A stretch of 5,609 bases of DNA. It comes from Acidobacterium sp. Lineage in GTDB: Bacteria > Acidobacteriota > Terriglobia > Terriglobales > Acidobacteriaceae. How positions within the stretch are numbered: the stretch's first letter is position 1; every line of letters begins with the position of its first letter. This document shows, one piece after another, positions 1-5,609 of this stretch. The position numbers and the translations under genes are program-made. Under the pieces are notes generated by a model. The model did no database searches. It had not been told where the DNA came from and was given only the letters and a program-made list of their open reading frames with translations. The stretch is taken from assembly GCA_003152595.1 (NCBI GenBank), contig PMAM01000189.1, positions 1 to 5,609 on the forward strand, given 5' to 3'.

Positions 1-199
1 CAGGATCAAAGCGGCGGTCAGGAATCTCGAAGATCAGCCCGCTGGCGAAACAAACGCTCCATGCAAGTCCCAGCATGGCTAGCCCATCAAGCAAACGATC
101 CTGCCAGGGACTGCCGGGAACGAAGAACGCATGCGCCATCAGAACGCAGAGTGACAGGATGCTGAGAACCAGTCCGAGAAATTTGGCAATCTGCAGCAT
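1..199 (-). CDS. Partial hypothetical membrane protein (N-terminal 66 residues)
   Basis: This open frame starts at ATG 199 and reads leftward without a stop to the window edge, so only the first 66 residues are visible. It begins MLQIAKFLGLVLSILSLCVL. Residues about 5-27 form one hydrophobic helix. A short polar loop (PGSPWQDR, about 28-37) follows, then a second helix at about 38-58, and then a charged stretch (EIPDRRFDP). The start is supported by an AGGG ribosome-binding site at 208-211, eight bases upstream, and by an in-frame TAG a few codons further up. The gene begins 51 bases after the xylB stop on the same strand, which suggests an operon. I do not recognise the family. The visible part suggests a small inner-membrane protein with at least two helices, and a link to xylulose metabolism rests only on position. 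Confidence 0.6.
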   Translation of the reverse strand, partial: MLQIAKFLGLVLSILSLCVLMAHAFFVPGSPWQDRLLDGLAMLGLAWSVCFASGLIFEIPDRRFDP

Positions 200-250
200 G
201 ACGACCACCCTGAGCTACAAGCCAGGCTTCGCTGGTTATCCGCGAACGCC

Positions 251-1735
251 CTACCCCTTAATGCCTTTCAGCGCAGCATAGACGCGGCGGTAGCCCACAT
301 ACCCCTCAGCATACCGCCGAAAGGTAACCGGCTCCGGCTGGATTGTTTCGGCCACGGTGATTCCCGCAGCACAGGCTGCCTCAAGATCCCGCCATCCCCC
401 CGCACCCACGCCGGCCATCAGCGCCGCGCCGAACGCTCCACCTTCCTCCGCGGTAAGCCGCTCGCACGGATAGCCGTAAATATTCGCCTGAATCTCCCGC
501 CACAGCGGGCCACGCGCGCCGCCTCCGCCCAGCCGCACCCCTTTGACCGGAATGCCCAGCTCGGAGAAAAGCGTAAACGTGTCTTTGAGCGAATAAGCCA
601 CGCCTTCGAGCACAGCGCGCGTGAAGTGCGCTCGGGTCGTCGTCGCGGTGATGCCCACAAAGGCCGCGGTCGCCGTGGGGTCGAGATGCGGCGTCCGCTC
701 GCCCAACAAATATGGGGCCCAAAGCACGCCGTCACTTCCAGCGGGAATTTTGGCCGCCCCGGCAGTGAGCTGGTCATAGCTCTGATCCGGAGCCAGTGTC
801 TCGCGCAACCAACGCAGCGAAAGTCCCGCCGCCTGCGTCACACCCATCACATGCCACCGTCCAGGCACCGCGTGGCAAAACGTATGCAGACGCCCCAGCG
901 GATCGCGTGTAGGCGCAGCGGTCGCCGCAAAAACCACACCCGAAGTACCGATGGTCGCCGACACAGAACCTGGCTCGAGAATCCCCATGCCCACAGCACC
1001 CGCACCCTGATCGCCAGCACCGGCAGCGACCGGCGTTCCCGCCTTCAAACCCGTCAGCCCAGCCGTCTCCTCGCTGATCTTCGCGCAAATCTCCGGCGAC
1101 TCGTACAGCTCTGGCAGCCAGCTCTCCGGAATGCCCGCAACCTTGGCCACTTCCTTCGACCAGCGCCGATGCGCCACATCGAGCAGCAGCGTGCCCGACG
1201 CTTCCTGCACATCCATCGCATACGTTCCCGCCAGCCGATAGCGGACGTAGTCCTTCGGGCAAAGGATGTGTGCAATCCGCGCGAAGATTTCCGGCTCATG
1301 CTCCTTCACCCACAGCAGCTTGGTCAGCGTGAAGTTAGGCAGCGCAGGATTCGCCGTCAGCTCGATCAGCTTCTCGCGGCCAATTTGTCCCCCGCCAAAC
1401 TGATCGTGCAACCAATCACATTGCGGCTGAGTTCGCTGATCGCACCAGATGAGCGAAGGCCGCAGCACCTTCCCATCCTTGTCCAGCATGACCGCGCCAT
1501 GCATCTGGCCGGTGAGGCCAACGGCATCGACACGCGCGCCGGGCACCGCTGCCAGCACTTCTCGAATGGCTTCCCGTGCGGCCCGCCACCAGTCTTCGGG
1601 ATCCTGCTCGGCCCATCCAGGATGCGGCGTGCGAAACGGCTCGTGCTCGCTCGATGCCGAAGCAACGAGCTGCCCCTTTTCATCCACCAGAACGGCGCGC
1701 GTGCCGCCTGTGCCCACATCCATTCCCAGAAACAC
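251..1735 (-). CDS. xylB: Xylulokinase (FGGY carbohydrate kinase family)
   Basis: This cytoplasmic kinase transfers phosphate from ATP to D-xylulose, giving D-xylulose 5-phosphate for the pentose phosphate pathway. With the GTG start at 1735 the protein has 494 residues, close to the family norm (E. coli XylB has 484). Visible landmarks are the N-terminal phosphate-binding loop FLGMDVGTGGT with Asp6, and the sugar-binding segment GLTGQMHGAVMLD with Met78-His79, which matches Met77-His78 of E. coli XylB. The segment AGAGDQGAGAVGMG carries the predicted catalytic base Asp242, and LGGGGARGPLWREIQANIYG is the C-terminal FGGY/ATP-binding signature. The frame also opens upstream to a TTG at 1780, but that adds 15 residues without homology. 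The GTG start puts the family N-terminus at residue 1 and has a GGAG site eight bases upstream. No xylose isomerase or sugar transporter is visible. A related pentulose kinase specificity is possible, but the QMHG motif favours xylulose. Confidence 0.93.
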   Translation of the reverse strand: MFLGMDVGTGGTRAVLVDEKGQLVASASSEHEPFRTPHPGWAEQDPEDWWRAAREAIREVLAAVPGARVDAVGLTGQMHGAVMLDKDGKVLRPSLIWCDQRTQPQCDWLHDQFGGGQIGREKLIELTANPALPNFTLTKLLWVKEHEPEIFARIAHILCPKDYVRYRLAGTYAMDVQEASGTLLLDVAHRRWSKEVAKVAGIPESWLPELYESPEICAKISEETAGLTGLKAGTPVAAGAGDQGAGAVGMGILEPGSVSATIGTSGVVFAATAAPTRDPLGRLHTFCHAVPGRWHVMGVTQAAGLSLRWLRETLAPDQSYDQLTAGAAKIPAGSDGVLWAPYLLGERTPHLDPTATAAFVGITATTTRAHFTRAVLEGVAYSLKDTFTLFSELGIPVKGVRLGGGGARGPLWREIQANIYGYPCERLTAEEGGAFGAALMAGVGAGGWRDLEAACAAGITVAETIQPEPVTFRRYAEGYVGYRRVYAALKGIKG

Positions 1736-1907
1736 GTCGTTATCTCCGGACCAATCCCGATTCGTGCGAACCCCCAACAATGTACCAAATATGTCTCTTG
1801 AACTAGCTGCGCGACCATCCTGCAGTCAGCCCGCACTTCTGTACTATGGCTGTTGCGCTCCCGATTCGCTCTCGCGCACCTTAATCTTCCCTTCGGAGTT
1901 ACGCCGG
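1736..1907. promoter_or_regulatory. Divergent intergenic region between xylB and the DUF885 peptidase gene
   Basis: This 172-base gap must hold the promoters and leaders of both divergent genes. On the plus strand a possible -10 box TACTAT (1842-1847), preceded directly by TG, would start a leader of about 55 bases before the ATG at 1908; no good -35 box pairs with it. On the minus strand the AT-rich stretch 1779-1793 contains TACATT and CATATT, either of which could be the xylB -10 box, again without a convincing -35. No clear palindromic operator for a sugar-responsive repressor was found. The promoter boxes are weak guesses; the role of the region follows from gene orientation. Confidence 0.4.
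1744..1747 (-). promoter_or_regulatory. Ribosome-binding site that decides the xylB start
   Basis: GGAG on the minus strand lies eight bases upstream of the GTG at 1735. It supports initiation at that GTG rather than at the TTG at 1780, for which no comparable site was seen at the right distance. Confidence 0.6.
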
Positions 1908-3680
1908 ATGTTCAGCCTTCGCCGCACACTGCCGTTTGTGCTGCTCCTGATTTCTGCCTTTGCGACCAACGCTCCCGCGCAGTCTTCCAGCCTCGCGGCC
2001 CGCCGTGCACAGTTGCGCGACGCCCTCGAACAGGAATGGCAATACCAGCTGCGTACCAGCCCCGAGTTGGCGACCGCGATCGGCGATCCCCGCTACAACG
2101 ATCAGTGGAGCGACTACTCCGCCGCGGCCCAGGAGCGCCAAACAGAACACGCGCGCGCCGAGATCCGCGTCTTCGAAGCAATCGACACAGCCGGCTTCCC
2201 CGAGCAGGAAGTCCTCGACAAAACCCTGATGCTCCGCCAGCTGCGCGAAGCGGTGGAGGGAGCCCGCTTCAAGGACTGGGAGATGCCCGTCGACCAGATG
2301 AATGGCATCCAGCTCGGCATTCCCGGACTGATGACGCAGATGCCGTTGAAGACCGTGAAGGATTATGAGAATTACGTGGCGCGCCTGCACGGCATCCCCC
2401 GCGTGCTCGATCAGGTCACCGCCGACATGCGCCAGGGAATGGCGAATCACCTGATGCCCCCGCGCTATCTCCTCGACAAGGTCGCTGTTCAGTCGGCGGA
2501 CATCGCGGCGAAACCTCTCACCAGCAGCCCCTTCGCCGAGCCGCTGCAGAAATTCCCGAAGGACTTCTCATCCGCCGATCGCGCCCGGCTCACGCTGGCC
2601 ATTCAGGGCGCGATTCACAATGAAGTCGATCCCGCGTATGCAAAATTCGCAGCCTTTGTGAAGAACGAATACGCCCCGCAGGGCCGCACCGATCCCGGCG
2701 TCTGGGCGCTTCCCGGTGGCGCCGAGCGCTATCGCTTCGCCGTGCGCGAGCAAACCACGACCGACCTGACCCCGGAGCAGATTCACGCCATGGGCGTGAA
2801 GCAGGTCGCCGATATCGAAGCAGACATGTTGAAGCTCGCCGAGTCGCTGGGCTATCACGACCTCAAGAGCTTCAACGACCACATCCGTCAGGATCCGTCG
2901 CACTATGGCAAGTCAGGCCAGCAAATCTTCGACCTCTACAAGCATTACGCCGAGCAGATGGAAGGCAGGCTGCCGCTGCTCTTCGGCCACTTGCCGAAGA
3001 CGAAGCTCGAGGTCATTCCCATGGAGGCATTCCGCGCGCCGTCGGCTCCGCCCGCCGACTATTCGCCCGGCGCAGCCGATGGCAGCCGCCCAGGCTACAT
3101 CAACGTGAACGAGTATGACCCCACGCACCGCCTGCTGCTCAACGTCGAGGCCATCGCGTACCACGAAGGCGTCCCGGGTCATCACCTGCAGTTCTCCATC
3201 GCGCAGGAGCTCACCGATGTTCCACCGTTCCGGCGCTTCTCCAGCTACAACGCCTATTCCGAGGGTTGGGCGTTCTATACCGAGCGGCTGGGCAAGGAGG
3301 TCGGCTTCTATCAAGACCCCTACAGCGAGTATGGCCGCCTCGAAAACGAGATGTGGCGTTCGGTGCGGCTGGTAGTCGACACCGGCGTGCACAGCCAGCA
3401 CTGGACACGCCAGCAGATGGTCGACTACTTCCACGCGCATTCCGGGCTCGACGACGCAACGGTCAACGCCGAGTGCGATCGCTACATCGCGTGGCCTGCT
3501 CAGGCACTGGGGTACAAGATTGGACAGCTAAAGATCCTCGAACTCCGCGCCCGCGCGCAGAAAGCGCTCGGCCCAAAGTTCGATATCCGCGCCTTCGACG
3601 ATGAGGTCGTCGACTCCGGCGCCCTGCCGTTGGATGAGCTGGACGCGAGAATCACGGCATGGATTGACAAGCAGAAGTAA
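1908..3680 (+). CDS. Secreted DUF885-family metallopeptidase
   Basis: This protein of 590 residues has a signal peptide: a positive N-terminus (MFSLRR), a hydrophobic core at about 8-19 and a likely cleavage site after APA (residue 24). It should therefore act in the periplasm or outside the cell. The body matches the DUF885 family (Pfam PF05960), whose members are about 550-600 residues and resemble zinc peptidases. The motif YHEGVPGHHLQ (418-428) gives His419-Glu420 and His425-His426 as probable metal-binding and catalytic residues. YSEGWAFYTERL follows, with Glu452 a candidate further ligand. The C-terminal signatures AWPAQALGYKIG (from 528) and DSGALPLDELD are also typical. The frame stays open upstream to 1449, but that extension lies antisense in xylB. 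ATG 1908 has GGAG at 1895-1898 and begins exactly at the signal peptide. No lipobox cysteine is present. The substrate is unknown; peptide or dipeptide cleavage is inferred from the family. Confidence 0.88.
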   Translation: MFSLRRTLPFVLLLISAFATNAPAQSSSLAARRAQLRDALEQEWQYQLRTSPELATAIGDPRYNDQWSDYSAAAQERQTEHARAEIRVFEAIDTAGFPEQEVLDKTLMLRQLREAVEGARFKDWEMPVDQMNGIQLGIPGLMTQMPLKTVKDYENYVARLHGIPRVLDQVTADMRQGMANHLMPPRYLLDKVAVQSADIAAKPLTSSPFAEPLQKFPKDFSSADRARLTLAIQGAIHNEVDPAYAKFAAFVKNEYAPQGRTDPGVWALPGGAERYRFAVREQTTTDLTPEQIHAMGVKQVADIEADMLKLAESLGYHDLKSFNDHIRQDPSHYGKSGQQIFDLYKHYAEQMEGRLPLLFGHLPKTKLEVIPMEAFRAPSAPPADYSPGAADGSRPGYINVNEYDPTHRLLLNVEAIAYHEGVPGHHLQFSIAQELTDVPPFRRFSSYNAYSEGWAFYTERLGKEVGFYQDPYSEYGRLENEMWRSVRLVVDTGVHSQHWTRQQMVDYFHAHSGLDDATVNAECDRYIAWPAQALGYKIGQLKILELRARAQKALGPKFDIRAFDDEVVDSGALPLDELDARITAWIDKQK

Positions 3681-3745
3681 CTCCCACGAAATGCAGGGGA
3701 CTATGCGAACGGGCGTGGCTTCTGCCTGCTTCCTCCGGTCTCTTG

Positions 3746-3757
3746 TAACCTGATTCC
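3746..3757 (+). promoter_or_regulatory. Possible leaderless promoter (-10 box) directly upstream of proC
   Basis: TAACCT (3746-3751) fits the TAnnnT form of a -10 box and ends six bases before the proC ATG at 3758. Transcription would then start at or next to the start codon. No Shine-Dalgarno sequence is seen in the usual window upstream of this ATG, which is consistent with a leaderless message. No good -35 box was found, so this is tentative. Confidence 0.3.
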
Positions 3758-4582
3758 ATGTCCATCGACCTTTCCAGCTCCCGGATAGCCGTCCTCGGCG
3801 CCGGCAAAATGGGCGGCATCCTTCTGCAGGCTTTCCTCAAGCAGCAGATCCTCACCCCCGACCGCCTCTTTGCCACCGTCGCTCACGCCGACCGCGCGCT
3901 CGCCCTCTCCTCGCAGTGGGGCATCGAAGTCTCCACCGACAATGTCGCCATCGCCGGCAAGGCCGACGTCCTCCTCATCGGCGTCAAACCCTTCCAGGTC
4001 CCGGCACTGATCGAGGAAATCCGCCCGTCACTCACCTCCGACAAACTCCTCATCTCCTTCGCCGCTTCCGTCCGCACTGAGTCCATCGAAAAAGCCGCCG
4101 TCGAAGAAGTCCCCGTCGTCCGCGCCATGCCCAACACCCCCTCCATGCTCGGCGCCGGCATCTCCGCGCTCTGCCGCGGACGCTTCGTCCAGCCCCAGCA
4201 CATGGCCCTCGCCGAAAGCCTCTTCTCGACGGTCGGCCGCACCGTCATCGTCGACGAGAAGCACATGGACGCGGTCACCGGCCTGAGCGCGAGCGGGCCC
4301 GCCTTCATCTACATCATTCTCGAGTCACTCGCTGAAGCCGGCGTGAAGGTCGGTTTGCCGCGCGACATCGCCACGCTGCTCGCGGCGCAAACCACCTACG
4401 GCGCCGCAAAGATGGTTCTCGAAACCGGCTACCACCCGGCGCTGCTCAAGGACGCGGTAACCACTCCGGCCGGCTGCACCATCGACGGCATCCTCGAGCT
4501 GGAGGAAGGCGGCTTGCGCGTGACACTCATCAAGGCCGTGATGCGCGCCACTCAGCGAGCGAAGGAGTTAGCAACCGGGTAA
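3758..4582 (+). CDS. proC: Pyrroline-5-carboxylate reductase
   Basis: This cytoplasmic enzyme reduces 1-pyrroline-5-carboxylate to L-proline with NAD(P)H, the last step of proline synthesis. It has 274 residues, the normal length for the family. The N-terminal Rossmann fold is seen in IAVLGAGKMGG, with Gly14, Gly16 and Gly19 binding the dinucleotide. It is followed by the conserved LLIGVKP (72-78) and VRAMPNTPSMLGAG (121-134). The C-terminal helical dimer domain carries TGLSASGPAF (174-183) and the ProC signature LLKDAVTTPAGCTIDGILELE (residues about 229-249). ATG 3758 is the natural start, as it leaves only eight residues before the first beta strand. No Shine-Dalgarno sequence precedes it. 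The gene lies 77 bases after the peptidase gene and is followed by a GC hairpin, so it is probably transcribed alone or as the last gene of a unit. No other proline biosynthesis gene is in the window. Confidence 0.96.
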   Translation: MSIDLSSSRIAVLGAGKMGGILLQAFLKQQILTPDRLFATVAHADRALALSSQWGIEVSTDNVAIAGKADVLLIGVKPFQVPALIEEIRPSLTSDKLLISFAASVRTESIEKAAVEEVPVVRAMPNTPSMLGAGISALCRGRFVQPQHMALAESLFSTVGRTVIVDEKHMDAVTGLSASGPAFIYIILESLAEAGVKVGLPRDIATLLAAQTTYGAAKMVLETGYHPALLKDAVTTPAGCTIDGILELEEGGLRVTLIKAVMRATQRAKELATG

Positions 4583-4585
4583 GGA

Positions 4586-4608
4586 CTCGCCGTCCAGGCG
4601 AGAGTGTT
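4586..4608 (+). terminator. Probable rho-independent terminator after proC
   Basis: CTCGCC (4586-4591) pairs perfectly with GGCGAG (4597-4602) around a five-base loop, three bases after the proC stop codon. The downstream run AGTGTTTC is only modestly T-rich, so the signal is weaker than a textbook terminator. Confidence 0.45.
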
Positions 4609-4617
4609 TCGCGCAGT

Positions 4618-4629
4618 TGACATTTGTCA
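4618..4629. promoter_or_regulatory. Palindrome TGACA-TT-TGTCA, possible operator
   Basis: This is a perfect inverted repeat with five-base arms and a two-base centre. It lies between the proC hairpin and the DUF7010-like gene. It overlaps TTGACA (4617-4622), an exact match to a sigma-70 -35 box, although no good -10 box follows at 16-18 bases. A dimeric regulator could bind here. A short perfect palindrome can also arise by chance, and the regulator is not known. Confidence 0.3.
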
Positions 4630-4676
4630 TCCCCGAGGGCTGACGAACCCCACTCCTCGCGCTCCACCCCAGCCCG

Positions 4677-4688
4677 CATACTCGTTCC
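4677..4688 (+). promoter_or_regulatory. Possible leaderless promoter (-10 box) upstream of the DUF7010-like gene
   Basis: CATACT (4677-4682) matches TATAAT at four of six positions and ends six bases before the ATG at 4689, the same spacing as the box before proC. Both starts are preceded by TTCC, and no Shine-Dalgarno sequence is visible. This supports a leaderless start, but weakly. Confidence 0.25.
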
Positions 4689-5216
4689 ATGCAAATCTCC
4701 GACGCTCAGCGCGACGTCCGCACCACCTTCCTCGGCGGATTCCCCGGTCAGTTGGTTTCCGCAGTCATCTGGTTCGCTTCCGCCGCGCTGGCCACCTGGG
4801 TTTCATCGCGCGCCGCCATTCTCATGCTGGTTTTCGGAGGCATGCTGATCTTCCCGCTGACCCAGGTCGTGCTTCGGGCACTGGGCCATCCTTCGTCGCT
4901 GCGCAAAGGCCATCCCATGAACGCTCTCGCCGTCCAGATCGCCTTTCTCGTTCCCCTCACTCTTCCTCTGGTCGGGGCCGCGGCTATCCATCGCCTTTCG
5001 TGGTTCTATCCCGCCTTCCTCATCGTTGTGGGCGCGCACTATCTGCCGTTCACTTTCCTGTATGGAATGCGGCAGTTCGCGGTCCTCTCCGGACTGATGA
5101 TTGCGGCGGGGCTGTTGTTCGGCCTGTATGGGCCGGCGAACTTTGCACTCGGCGGTTGGGTGGGGGCGGCCCTGTTGTTGCTTTTCGCCTTTGCCGGTCT
5201 TCGTCAGGCGCGCTAA
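4689..5216 (+). CDS. DUF7010-like integral membrane protein
   Basis: This hydrophobic protein of 175 residues has about six predicted membrane helices, at roughly 22-39, 43-64, 78-100, 105-125, 129-147 and 153-171. A short polar N-terminus (MQISDAQRDVR) precedes them, and the protein ends with a basic tail (RQAR). The motifs GGMLIFPLTQ (50-59) and GAHYLPFTFLYGMR (115-128) resemble the DUF7010 family of small bacterial membrane proteins. I make that match from memory, and the function of the family is unknown to me. Conserved polar residues within helices (His117, Tyr118) could matter for function. The ATG start places the first helix at the usual distance, but no ribosome-binding site is seen. 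It lies 106 bases after proC, beyond a probable terminator, so it is probably transcribed separately. There is no evidence for transport or enzymatic activity. Confidence 0.8.
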   Translation: MQISDAQRDVRTTFLGGFPGQLVSAVIWFASAALATWVSSRAAILMLVFGGMLIFPLTQVVLRALGHPSSLRKGHPMNALAVQIAFLVPLTLPLVGAAAIHRLSWFYPAFLIVVGAHYLPFTFLYGMRQFAVLSGLMIAAGLLFGLYGPANFALGGWVGAALLLLFAFAGLRQAR

Positions 5217-5231
5217 GCCGCTGCTCTGTCG

Positions 5232-5249
5232 CCGCAGGTTGCACTGCGG
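5232..5249 (+). terminator. GC-rich hairpin after the DUF7010-like gene, weak terminator candidate
   Basis: CCGCAG (5232-5237) pairs perfectly with CTGCGG (5244-5249) around the loop GTTGCA, 16 bases after the stop codon. Only TTAACTGT follows, with no real T-tract, so it may be a transcript end stabiliser or a chance structure. Confidence 0.3.
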
Positions 5250-5426
5250 TTAACTGTCTGCATACTTATTACCCGTAGCTGTATTACACCAACAGTAATT
5301 CGTTACCAAACGGTTAGTGCAAGTGGGAGAGTAACGGCCACCTTCCGGCGATAGATTTCACGCGGAAATCGGGCTACCCTGGGACGTTGGTTGTTGTGCT
5401 GGCTGTACTTTGATTCGCTTTCTGCC
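5250..5426. other. Non-coding region with AT-rich stretch and small inverted repeats
   Basis: No credible gene was found here on either strand. The stretch from about 5250 to 5315 is clearly richer in A and T than the rest of the window and looks promoter-like. It contains ATTAC-N7-GTAAT (5283-5299) and GTAA-TTCG-TTAC (5295-5306). These two small inverted repeats share one arm, so they could form alternative hairpins. A possible -10 box CATACT (5261-5266) repeats the hexamer seen before the DUF7010-like gene. Further right, TACTTT (5406-5411) could be a -10 box for the small gene at 5427. No recognised riboswitch or RNA family was identified. Confidence 0.35.
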
Positions 5427-5534
5427 ATGGAAACAACAAACATGTACTGGAAGGTTGCTGCTGCAATTCTGATTGTTTTTGCCCTGCGTTGGCTTGCCCG
5501 CCGCTTTCGCGATCCTGACACATTCTGGGACTGA
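5427..5534 (+). CDS. Small single-helix membrane protein (35 residues), hypothetical
   Basis: The frame from ATG 5427 to TGA 5532-5534 encodes 35 residues: METTNMYWKV, then the hydrophobic segment AAAILIVFALRWLA (about 11-24), then RRFRDPDTFWD. A short polar start, one membrane helix, a cluster of arginines directly after it and an acidic-aromatic tail form a sensible layout for a small inner-membrane protein. The arginines would favour a cytoplasmic C-terminus. A second in-frame ATG at 5442 (Met6) gives a 30-residue version and has GGAA about nine bases upstream, so it may be the true start. No strong ribosome-binding site precedes 5427. I do not recognise a family and assign no function. 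It could be a chance frame; the coherent composition argues mildly against that. Confidence 0.45.
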   Translation: METTNMYWKVAAAILIVFALRWLARRFRDPDTFWD

Positions 5535-5609
5535 TCGACGCCGAAGCGCTCTCGCCGTTAAGAAGCAAGAGCCAAACATCAGGGGAAAACGCCCGCCCGC
5601 GTGGAGCCG
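5535..5609. other. Right-edge non-coding stretch
   Basis: No gene is visible in these 75 bases. GCTCT (5548-5552) and AGAGC (5568-5572) could pair around a 15-base loop, which is too weak to call a terminator. An AGGGG at about 5581-5585 is purine-rich like a ribosome-binding site, but the GTG near 5601 lies too far downstream of it to be a convincing start. A gene may begin just beyond the window. Confidence 0.3.

Noticed and set aside
75..281. A 68-codon plus-strand frame at the left edge
   Set aside because: It is antisense to the membrane protein gene, which has a ribosome-binding site and well-formed helices, and it runs into the xylB 3' end.
626..1801. A 391-codon open frame on the plus strand opposite xylB
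   Set aside because: It lies antisense to a clear xylulokinase, is dominated by Arg, His and Pro/Gln runs, and shows no domain. Long antisense frames are expected opposite GC-rich genes.
1449..1907. A 153-codon upstream extension of the peptidase reading frame into the antisense of xylB
   Set aside because: The signal peptide begins exactly at ATG 1908 with a ribosome-binding site. The extension has low-complexity Ser/Arg/Pro composition and would bury the signal peptide inside the protein.
1908..4582. A peptide-to-proline pathway linking the secreted peptidase with proC
   Set aside because: ProC acts in synthesis from glutamate or ornithine, not in peptide breakdown. The 77-base gap and separate start signals give no support beyond adjacency.
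4604..5278. A 224-codon plus-strand frame overlapping the DUF7010-like gene
   Set aside because: It is rich in Arg, Pro, Ser and His with no domain, while the frame at 4689-5216 gives a well-formed six-helix membrane protein.
5303..5579. Minus-strand frames of 64-73 codons at the right edge
   Set aside because: Their composition looks random, they overlap each other in different frames, and they lack ribosome-binding sites. The plus-strand small membrane frame is more coherent.

Overview
The window looks like ordinary chromosomal DNA from a GC-rich bacterium. It encodes D-xylulose metabolism, proline synthesis, a secreted metallopeptidase and several membrane proteins. The gene mix, the codon style (strong preference for C/G at third positions) and the sequence character of the gaps recall Acidobacteriota (Terriglobales/Acidobacteriaceae). 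That placement is inference, because there is no rRNA or other taxonomic marker here.

Layout: at the left edge a minus-strand membrane protein gene (positions 1-199) runs off the window. It lies 51 bases downstream of a complete minus-strand xylulokinase gene, xylB (251-1735), so the two are probably co-transcribed. A divergent intergenic region (1736-1907) separates xylB from three plus-strand genes. These are a secreted DUF885-family zincin-type peptidase (1908-3680), pyrroline-5-carboxylate reductase proC (3758-4582) and a six-helix DUF7010-like membrane protein (4689-5216). The right end (5217-5609) is mostly non-coding. It holds a GC hairpin, an AT-rich stretch with small inverted repeats, and a probable 35-residue single-helix membrane protein (5427-5534).

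Function: XylB phosphorylates D-xylulose for entry into the pentose phosphate pathway; its usual partner, xylose isomerase, is not in the window. ProC performs the last step of proline synthesis. The DUF885 protein is predicted to be exported and to cleave peptides outside the cytoplasm. The plus-strand genes share orientation but are spaced 77, 106 and 210 bases apart, and a likely terminator follows proC, so they are probably separate transcription units rather than one pathway operon.

I found no convincing undescribed multi-gene system. The items most worth a second look are the 35-residue membrane protein, the leaderless-looking starts of proC and the DUF7010-like gene, and the palindrome TGACA-TT-TGTCA upstream of the latter. 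No tRNA, rRNA, CRISPR array, insertion sequence or phage gene was seen.
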